A DNA stretch of 64,000 nt from Xenophilus arseniciresistens (GTDB lineage: Bacteria > Pseudomonadota > Gammaproteobacteria > Burkholderiales > Burkholderiaceae_C), in NCBI RefSeq assembly GCF_028023875.1, contig NZ_JAQIPB010000010.1, positions 62,001-126,000 of the forward strand, written 5' to 3'. Made by a program: the position numbers and the translations under genes. The notes below the pieces were generated by a model, which made no database searches, was not told the origin of the DNA, and saw nothing but the letters and a program-made list of their open reading frames with translations. Every line of letters starts with the position of its first letter. Positions within the stretch are counted from its first letter, which is position 1. This document shows positions 58,590 to 64,000 of the stretch, one piece after another.

Positions 58590-58760
58590 ATGATGCTGCG
58601 CGCCGTTTTTGCTGTCCTCGTGCTGGCCAACCTCGGCTACTTCCTCTGGTCGCGCGCGGACGCATCGGCGCGCCAGGCCGCTGAGCGCGAGCCCCAGCGG
58701 CTGAGCCAGCAGATCCAGCCGCAATGGCTGCAGGTGCTGCCGGCCGGGCCCGCGCGCTGA
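58590..58760 (+). CDS. Single-span mini membrane protein, SPOR-protein N-terminus-like
   Basis: 56 residues, MMLRAVFAVLVLANLGYFLWSRADA, then a charged segment REPQRLSQQIQPQWLQVLP and stop. GGAGGAG lies ten bases upstream of the ATG at 58590, and the frame uses the strong G/C third-position bias of its neighbours. The sequence resembles the first part of Burkholderiales SPOR-domain proteins (LLLANLAYFAW, then EPxRLxxQ(V/I)xPxxLxVL), but the SPOR domain itself is missing. It may be a truncated relic or a functional miniprotein. Confidence 0.65.
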   Translation: MMLRAVFAVLVLANLGYFLWSRADASARQAAEREPQRLSQQIQPQWLQVLPAGPAR

Positions 58761-58790
58761 CGCGCTTCGCGCCGCGAAGCGGCCTGCGCG

Positions 58791-60365
58791 CTACGGTTGC
58801 GGCGCCCCGTCCGATGTGTCGAAGCGCACCGTGAAGCGCGTGCCCGGCGGTTGCTGCCCCGGGCGGGCATCCTCGAGCAGCACCTGCGCGCGGTGCTGGT
58901 GCGCGATCTCGCGCACGATGGGCAGGCCCAGGCCCGAGCCGTCGGCCTCGTTGCCCAGCACGCGGTAGAAAGGCTCGAAGACCAGTTCGCGCTCGGCCTC
59001 GGGAATGCCCGCGCCGCTGTCCTCCACCTGCAGCAGCAGCACGTGGCCGAAGGGGTCGGCCAGCACGCGCGCCGTGATCACGCCCGGCGCCGCGGTGGAC
59101 GAAGGCGTGTAGTTGATGGCGTTGTCCAGCAGGTTGTGGATCAGCTCGCGCAGCAGCGCCGCATTGCCTTCCAGCAGCACGCCGGGCGAGCCCGGCTGCG
59201 CGCCTTCGTAGCCCAGGTCCAGCGACTTGTCCATCGCGCGCGGCAGCATCTCGCGCACCAGCTCCATGGTCAGCCGGGCCAGGTCGCAGGGGTGGCGCGA
59301 CAGCGTGCCGATGCCGCCTTCGGCGCGCGCCAGCGCCAGCAACTGGTTGACCGTGTGCGTGGCCCGCACGCTGGAGCGGCCGATCTGCTTGAGCGATTGC
59401 TTGAGTGCCTGCGCATCGGCCGCCTCGCGCAGCGCCAGATCGGCCTGCATGCGCAGGCCCGCCAGCGGCGTCTTGAGCTGGTGCGCGGCATCGGCCAGAA
59501 AGCGCTTTTGCGTGGCCATCGAATCGCTGAGCTTGCCCAGCAGCACGTTCAGCGCCGACACCAGCGGCGCCACCTCCAGCGGCACGGTCGATTCGTCGAT
59601 CGGGCTCAGGTCGTCGGGGCGCCGCTCGCGCAGCCGCTCTTCCACCGCCGACAGCGGCTTGATGCCGCGCGCCAGCGCGATCCACAGCAGCATCACGGCC
59701 AGCGGCAGCAGCGCGAACTGCGGCAGCAGCACGCCGGTGATCAGCTCGGCCGCATGGCCGGCCTGCTTGATGCGCGTCTCGGCCAGCTGCACGAGCAGGG
59801 TGTGATCGGACGTCGGCCGGGGCGCAGCCCAGTCCTGCCAGTTGGAGCTGTCCAGCGCCAGCCCGTCGGGGCCGAAGCGCAGCGAGGACTTCCCGTCGCT
59901 GACCATGCCAGCGGTGCCGGGCGCAGTGGGCGTGGCATCCACGCGCACGCGCAGCTGGGCGATGCGCACGGCCATGCCGTTGATCTGCGCATCGCTGAGG
60001 TAGACCACGTCGGGCTGCGGCGTGTCGGACCATTGGGGCGCGGGCATCTGGGCGTCGCCGGCCAGGCGCCGGCCGTCCTCGTCGAGCACCTGCAGCCAGA
60101 TGTGGTCGGACGCGTCGCCGCGCAGCGCGGCCAGCAGCAGCGGCGTCACGCGCAGCGTGCTGCCCTGCGCATGGGCGCGCACGGCCTCGTCGGCCAGCGC
60201 GCGCACGTTGTGCGTCAGGCTGCGGTCGTAGGGCGCATTCGCAATGCCGCGCGCCACCAGCCAGGTCACGCCGATGCTCATCAGCACCACCAGCAGCGCC
60301 GGCGCGAGCAGGGAGTCAAGAATCTCGCCGAACAGCGAGTTCTGGGCGCGCTGGAAAAGCTTCAC
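58791..60365 (-). CDS. Sensor histidine kinase, TctE-like
   Basis: 524 residues from a GTG at 60365 that overlaps the response-regulator stop as GTGA. Two helices (about 18-36, LLAPALLVVLMSIGVTWLVA, and about 200-222) frame a periplasmic domain of the 2CSK_N type. HAMP-like linker, then H-box FLADAAHQLKTPLAGLR, N-box LIHNLLDNAINY, D-box EDSGAGIPEAE and G-box GSGLGLPIVREIA. TctE/TctD pairs often respond to carboxylates taken up through Bug-type systems, but no such uptake gene is adjacent here. Confidence 0.93.
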   Translation of the reverse strand: MKLFQRAQNSLFGEILDSLLAPALLVVLMSIGVTWLVARGIANAPYDRSLTHNVRALADEAVRAHAQGSTLRVTPLLLAALRGDASDHIWLQVLDEDGRRLAGDAQMPAPQWSDTPQPDVVYLSDAQINGMAVRIAQLRVRVDATPTAPGTAGMVSDGKSSLRFGPDGLALDSSNWQDWAAPRPTSDHTLLVQLAETRIKQAGHAAELITGVLLPQFALLPLAVMLLWIALARGIKPLSAVEERLRERRPDDLSPIDESTVPLEVAPLVSALNVLLGKLSDSMATQKRFLADAAHQLKTPLAGLRMQADLALREAADAQALKQSLKQIGRSSVRATHTVNQLLALARAEGGIGTLSRHPCDLARLTMELVREMLPRAMDKSLDLGYEGAQPGSPGVLLEGNAALLRELIHNLLDNAINYTPSSTAAPGVITARVLADPFGHVLLLQVEDSGAGIPEAERELVFEPFYRVLGNEADGSGLGLPIVREIAHQHRAQVLLEDARPGQQPPGTRFTVRFDTSDGAPQP

Positions 60366-61036
60366 CCCTGGATCTTCTCCAGGCAGTAGCCCAGCCCGCG
60401 CACCGTGGCGATACGGATCGGGCCTTTTTCGATCTTCTTGCGCAGGCGGTGGATGTAGACCTCGATGGCGTTGAGGCTCACTTCCTCGCCCCACTCGCAC
60501 AGCCGCTCCACCAGCTGGTCCTTGCTGACCAGGCGGCCCGCGCGCTGCAGCAGCACTTCGAGCAGGCCCAGCTCGCGCGCCGAGAGCTCGATCATCTTGC
60601 CGTCGATGGTGGCCACGCGGCCGGCCTGGTCATACACCAGCGGGCCGTGCTTGATGGCGTTGCTGGTCGCGCCCATGCCGCGCCGCGTGAGCGCGCGCAC
60701 GCGCGCCTCCAGCTCCTGCAGCGAGAAGGGCTTGGCCATGTAGTCGTCGGCGCCATGGTCCAGGCCCTTGACGCGCTCCTCCACCGAATCGGCCGCCGTG
60801 AGCACCAGCACCGGCATCTGCGAGCCGCGCGCGCGCAGGCGCCTGAGGATCTCCAGCCCGTGCAGCTGCGGCAGGCCCAGGTCCAGGATCAGCAGGTCGA
60901 ATTCGCTGTTGGTGAGCAGCGCCGTATCGGCCTGCGTGCCGCTGGCCACATGGTCCACCGCCGCGCCGCCCGCGCGCAGGCTGCGCAGCAGGGCGTCGGC
61001 CAGCACCTGATCGTCTTCGGCAATGAGGATGCGCAT
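60362..61036 (-). CDS. OmpR-family response regulator, TctD-like
   Basis: 224 residues. Receiver domain with D8/D9 (EDD), D52 in LILDLGLPQ and a Lys in YMAKPFS; C-terminal winged helix (about 130-220) with LSARELGLLEVLLQRAGRLVSKDQLVERL and NAIEVYIHRLRKKIE. Partner of the following kinase by four-base overlap. It lies about 80 bases after the PurA-like gene on the same strand; a TAGAAT at the end of that gene could be part of its own promoter. Confidence 0.95.
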   Translation of the reverse strand: MRILIAEDDQVLADALLRSLRAGGAAVDHVASGTQADTALLTNSEFDLLILDLGLPQLHGLEILRRLRARGSQMPVLVLTAADSVEERVKGLDHGADDYMAKPFSLQELEARVRALTRRGMGATSNAIKHGPLVYDQAGRVATIDGKMIELSARELGLLEVLLQRAGRLVSKDQLVERLCEWGEEVSLNAIEVYIHRLRKKIEKGPIRIATVRGLGYCLEKIQG

Positions 61037-61117
61037 GATGCGATGTCTCCTGGCGCGACCGGGGATGTCTGATGCGGCTTTGCCTTGCGCCGTACGACCC
61101 GATGACCTTCTTGCTGC

Positions 61118-62509
61118 TCATTCTAGGAGCGCCGCTTGCGGCCGTGCGCGTACATCCGCATGCGTGGGGCCGTGGCTGCCAAGCAGCACCGGTAGCCCCG
61201 TGCAGGCCTCGACGGCCGATTGCCACTGCGCCACGCTTTGCAGCGGCAAGGGGTCGTACACCGGCTGCGCGTTGAACAGCAGTTGCGTCAGGGCCGCGTT
61301 GTGTGTCAGGTCGCCGGGCGTGCCAACCGGCAGTTGTCGCAGCAGCGCACCGTCGTCAGGCGCCGCATGGGTCGACCGGTAGCCCGTGCACCAGCGCAAC
61401 AGCGGCGTGCGCTCGAACACGTCCAGATGGCTGGCCACCAGTCCATCGAGCGTGCCGACGGCGCGGACGGCGTAGGCAAGCAGCACGGCGTCCGGGTGGC
61501 CGCGCCGAAATCGGCCCTGCCAGCCCTCGTCGGCGTTGTGTGGCTCGGCCAGCACGTTCAGCGCTTCATCGTGGGTGGGCAGGGGGCCCGCGCCATGTCG
61601 TGTGAGGTAGCTGCGCAGCACCCCGAGCCGATGCGCTTGCCGGGTGATGCCGAGGTCCGCCAGCACGGCCTGCACGGCATCGGTGCTCACGCTGCTCCAG
61701 GTGGTGTGCGGGTGAAAGCCGTGCCGCTCATCCAGCAACACCCCTTGCGCACCTTCGAGGACCACGGTGCCGGGCCGGGTGAGCCGGTGTGCGATGGCCT
61801 CTTTGCTGGCAGGTGGGCAGCCGTGCAGCACGGGCGCGATGGCGTCGAGCCAGCGCTCGGCAAGGCTTTCGTCGCGCAGCACGCGCCACTCGGCCTGCGC
61901 GGCGCTGGTGCTGACATGATGCAGGTCGGCGTCGCGCTGCAATGCCTCGCGCAGTGCCGCCAGCTTGGCACGCACGCGCGGCGCAGACACCAGGTCGCCG
62001 TAGCGCAGCGCGGCGTCCGGGTCGCGCAGCCCCTGCAGCACCGTTTCGCCGACGCCCACGCCGCAACTCCCGTGCGCTGCACTGCCCCGGGCCCACTCGC
62101 GCAAGCGGCCGGCGGCCTGATGCAGCGGGGTCGTCACGCGGCAGTGGGCATCGATGTGCAAGCGTGCAAACGGCTGCACCATGCCCACGGCTTGCAACGC
62201 CGCTGCTTCGTAGACCAGTGCATGCGGATGCACGACCACCGGCGTGGCCAGCACCGTGGCCACCTTGCCCGCCAAGCTGCCTGCACCCCATTGCGAAAAG
62301 GTGTGGTGCCGCCCATCAGGCAGCACCACGTTGTGGCCGGCCTGCGCGCCGCCGTTGAAGCGAACCACCGTATGCGCGCCCAGGCGGCGGCACAGATAGT
62401 CGGTGAACACGCCCTTCCCGCAGTCGCCAAAGCCCAGGCCCAGCAGGGCGATGTAGCGTGTGCTCAGGGGCGGCGCATGCACACTTTTCAGCCGAACAGG
62501 CGCTTCCAC
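61118..62509 (-). CDS. Divergent adenylosuccinate-synthetase paralogue
   Basis: 463 residues from GTG 62509; GTG 62482 is also possible. PurA-superfamily core: GFGDCGKG (D29, K32; usual GDEGKG), GGAQAGHN (H59), EGAQGVLLDERHG (252-264), RHGAGPLPT (304-312) and SHLDVF (360-365, usual TKLDVL). The catalytic Asp and His survive. The IMP site has diverged: the TTGRGIGP loop reads HGSCGVGVGE, and RRRRTGWLD reads GRFRRGHPD. It is therefore probably not the housekeeping PurA; it may join an amino acid to another nucleotide or act on a modified one. It overlaps the vWA gene by 22 bases. Confidence 0.8.
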   Translation of the reverse strand: MEAPVRLKSVHAPPLSTRYIALLGLGFGDCGKGVFTDYLCRRLGAHTVVRFNGGAQAGHNVVLPDGRHHTFSQWGAGSLAGKVATVLATPVVVHPHALVYEAAALQAVGMVQPFARLHIDAHCRVTTPLHQAAGRLREWARGSAAHGSCGVGVGETVLQGLRDPDAALRYGDLVSAPRVRAKLAALREALQRDADLHHVSTSAAQAEWRVLRDESLAERWLDAIAPVLHGCPPASKEAIAHRLTRPGTVVLEGAQGVLLDERHGFHPHTTWSSVSTDAVQAVLADLGITRQAHRLGVLRSYLTRHGAGPLPTHDEALNVLAEPHNADEGWQGRFRRGHPDAVLLAYAVRAVGTLDGLVASHLDVFERTPLLRWCTGYRSTHAAPDDGALLRQLPVGTPGDLTHNAALTQLLFNAQPVYDPLPLQSVAQWQSAVEACTGLPVLLGSHGPTHADVRARPQAALLE

Positions 62510-63468
62510 CAGCCTGAGCGAGCAGGCGCTGAACCGGCCGGCGCCAGTTGCCGTGGCCGCCGCGGCGCGCCGGGCACCAGCGAGGCTGCGTAGTCATCGA
62601 TGGCCAGGACCACGCGGCCCACGCGCTCACGGGGCACGCCATGGCCCGACATGGCATGCGCCAGCGCGTCCAGGTCGGGCGCCGCCTTTTCGGTGAGCGC
62701 CACCAGCGCGGCAGCGACCACGCAGGCGTCTTCCGGCGACCCCATGCAGATCACCTGGTCGCCCAGCAATTCGCGCCAGCGGGCTTCGCAATTCTTGCGG
62801 CGCTGGGCATCGGGGATGAGGAAGAACAGGTGGTAGCTCTCCTGCGCAGCGGCGATCACCTCCTCGATCGGGATGTCCTCGTCCAGCTTCTCTCCGAACA
62901 GTGCCTCGACCTGGTGGCGCGAGACGGCGCTGTAGGGCAGCTCGTCACCCGTCATGAACAGATAGCCGCGCTTGTGGCGCTTGACGTGGCAGTCGATGTC
63001 GGTGTGCTGGGCCAGCGTGTAGAAAGCGAGCTCGTAGCTTTCTTCGCCGGAGCCGCCGCCACCGCTCTCCAGATAGCTGCGCGTGAGCCACTGGTCCATC
63101 AGCTCGGCCGTGGTCTCGAACTGCCCCACCTGCAGCGCCGCGCGGTCGGAGTTGGCATCGCCGACGGCCATGAAAAGAATCTGCGGGTCGGCTACCCCGA
63201 AGTCCGTCAGAAGCTTCATGAAGGTGGGCAGCTCGCGCGTGGCCAGCTGGCGCGGGATGTCGCCCATGGAGCCGGTGACGTCGAGCGCAAATGCGATGGC
63301 CAGCGACTGCGGATGCTCGACGCTGTCGCGCGATTCGCGCACCGTCAGGCCATGCGGGTTCATCAGCGGGTGCGTGCCCCTTTGGTGGAAAACTTCCTGC
63401 CCCGGGTTGGCGCTGCGATCAGCCACCAGCGCCGTGTGTGCGGCGTACGAGTAATTGCCATAGCCCAT
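62488..63468 (-). CDS. vWA-domain protein, TerY-like
   Basis: 326 residues from ATG 63468 with GGGAG upstream. The von Willebrand A domain (about 55-260) has the MIDAS D63-V-T65-G-S67 (FALDVTGSMGD), then FMAVGDANSDRAALQVGQFE and a Gly-rich SYLESGGGGSGEESYELA loop holding the conserved acidic residue. The C-terminal part (about 265-326) is a helical region with KAAPDLDALAHAMSGHGVPRERVGRVVLAIDDYA and a basic, proline-rich tail. No membrane segment. Metal-dependent protein scaffold or effector. It lies between the kinase-like gene and the PurA-like gene. Confidence 0.88.
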   Translation of the reverse strand: MGYGNYSYAAHTALVADRSANPGQEVFHQRGTHPLMNPHGLTVRESRDSVEHPQSLAIAFALDVTGSMGDIPRQLATRELPTFMKLLTDFGVADPQILFMAVGDANSDRAALQVGQFETTAELMDQWLTRSYLESGGGGSGEESYELAFYTLAQHTDIDCHVKRHKRGYLFMTGDELPYSAVSRHQVEALFGEKLDEDIPIEEVIAAAQESYHLFFLIPDAQRRKNCEARWRELLGDQVICMGSPEDACVVAAALVALTEKAAPDLDALAHAMSGHGVPRERVGRVVLAIDDYAASLVPGAPRRPRQLAPAGSAPARSGWWKRLFG

Positions 63469-63497
63469 GGTGTGCTCCCTTTGCGATGTGGAAGAAA

Positions 63498-64000
63498 TCA
63501 GGCGGTGAGTGGATCGAAGCGGACGAAGCGCGGCGGGCCGAAGTCTGCGCGCGCTGCCTCGCCCAGCGAGGTGGCCAGCGTGGTGGCGCTCTGCGAAGCG
63601 GCTTGCAAGGGCGCTTCGCAGCATTGGCGCAGCAGGGCGGCCAGGGCTGGGGGCGTGGATGGGCCCAGTGGCGGCGCCTGCACCGTGCTGCCGGCCAGCA
63701 GTGCGCGAACAAGCCACGCACTTTGCGCAATGTCGCGGGCCCGGGCGCGGTCATCACCGCCGGCACCCAGGGCCTTGGCCTTTGACCAGCCGATGAGCAT
63801 CACGCCGTGGTCGCGCGGGTGCAGCAGCGCGTGGTCCAGGCTGACGTCGCCGTGCGTCCACCCGCTGGCATGCACGAAGCCCAGTGTCTCCAGCAGACGC
63901 CGCCAGATCCACACCGCGTGGCGCGCGTCAATGCCGGCAGGCCGCAGGCTCTGCAGGTCGGCCGCGCTGCCCCAATAGCCGGGGGTCTGGCGCATGACGA
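63498..64000 (-). CDS. Kinase-like protein, C-terminal lobe (partial, runs off window)
   Basis: About 165 residues remain; the frame is open to the right edge, so the N-lobe lies outside. Protein-kinase-like features: helix LLETLGFVHASGWTHGDVSLDHALL corresponds to alpha-E plus the catalytic loop HGD (D50 from the first in-window Met), and LIGWSKA corresponds to the DFG/DW site. The Asn expected five residues after the catalytic Asp is His, and the metal-binding Asp of DFG/DW is Gly, so it may be catalytically dead or use another site. It ends 29 bases before the vWA gene. Confidence 0.75.
   Translation of the reverse strand, partial: VMRQTPGYWGSAADLQSLRPAGIDARHAVWIWRRLLETLGFVHASGWTHGDVSLDHALLHPRDHGVMLIGWSKAKALGAGGDDRARARDIAQSAWLVRALLAGSTVQAPPLGPSTPPALAALLRQCCEAPLQAASQSATTLATSLGEAARADFGPPRFVRFDPLTA

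Overview
The window looks like chromosomal DNA of a high-GC betaproteobacterium in the Burkholderiales, most likely Comamonadaceae (Acidovorax, Alicycliphilus or Delftia-like; genus not resolved). The grounds are the strong G/C bias at third codon positions, a second IF-1 gene, the metX-metW pair, two Bug-type solute receptors, a homogentisate operon close to gyrB, and a G-rich intergenic hairpin cassette of a kind I associate with this family. I see no rRNA, tRNA, IS element, prophage or CRISPR array.

Layout. 0.4-5.9 kb: IF-1, an orphan NarL-type regulator, a small hypothetical, an MFS permease, a compositionally distinct hypothetical gene and a LysR regulator. 6-10.5 kb: a secreted and a cytosolic M20 hydrolase, a DUF72 protein and a bactofilin. 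10.5-13.1 kb: YigZ, MetW and MetX, with a SAM-II riboswitch plus terminator in the metX leader. 13.1-19.6 kb: a glycine-rich RNA-binding protein behind a leader hairpin that hides its Shine-Dalgarno; an SDR gene with lptC, kdsC and kdsD (LPS/Kdo); two zinc-ribbon proteins; a small cyclic-nucleotide-binding protein. 19.6-29.6 kb: the replication-origin region, with mnmE, yidC, yidD, rnpA and rpmH reading left and dnaA, dnaN and gyrB reading right from the probable oriC. 29.6-33.3 kb: IclR regulator, hmgA and fahA (tyrosine/homogentisate catabolism). 33.3-39.6 kb: a Fic protein, then DctD, DctB and DctA; dctA has a sigma-54 promoter and an upstream palindrome. 39.6-45.4 kb: LysR regulator, aromatic-ring hydroxylase (3-hydroxybenzoate 6-hydroxylase-like), two Bug receptors and an FAD oxidoreductase. 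45.4-51 kb: XRE-type regulator, BamE-like lipoprotein, TesB, an orphan branched-chain-type receptor and a SulP transporter. 51-55.6 kb: a Liv-type ABC importer whose LivM and LivG lie in one reading frame. 55.7-61 kb: an EamA exporter, a hotdog protein with an enoyl-CoA hydratase, a mini membrane protein and a TctE/TctD-like two-component pair. 61-64 kb: an unusual module of a degenerate kinase-like protein (cut by the window edge), a vWA protein and a divergent adenylosuccinate-synthetase paralogue.

Most of the window is housekeeping and catabolism typical of the group. The best candidate for an undescribed system is the kinase-like/vWA/PurA-like module at the right end. It recalls the TerY-type vWA-kinase partnerships of tellurite/stress systems, but pairs them with a nucleotide-ligase paralogue whose substrate pocket is altered. 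The regulatory RNA elements before metX, the RNA-binding protein gene and the SulP gene, and the two coding regions that carry hairpin-forming insertions (rnpA and the LivM-LivG junction), are also worth testing.
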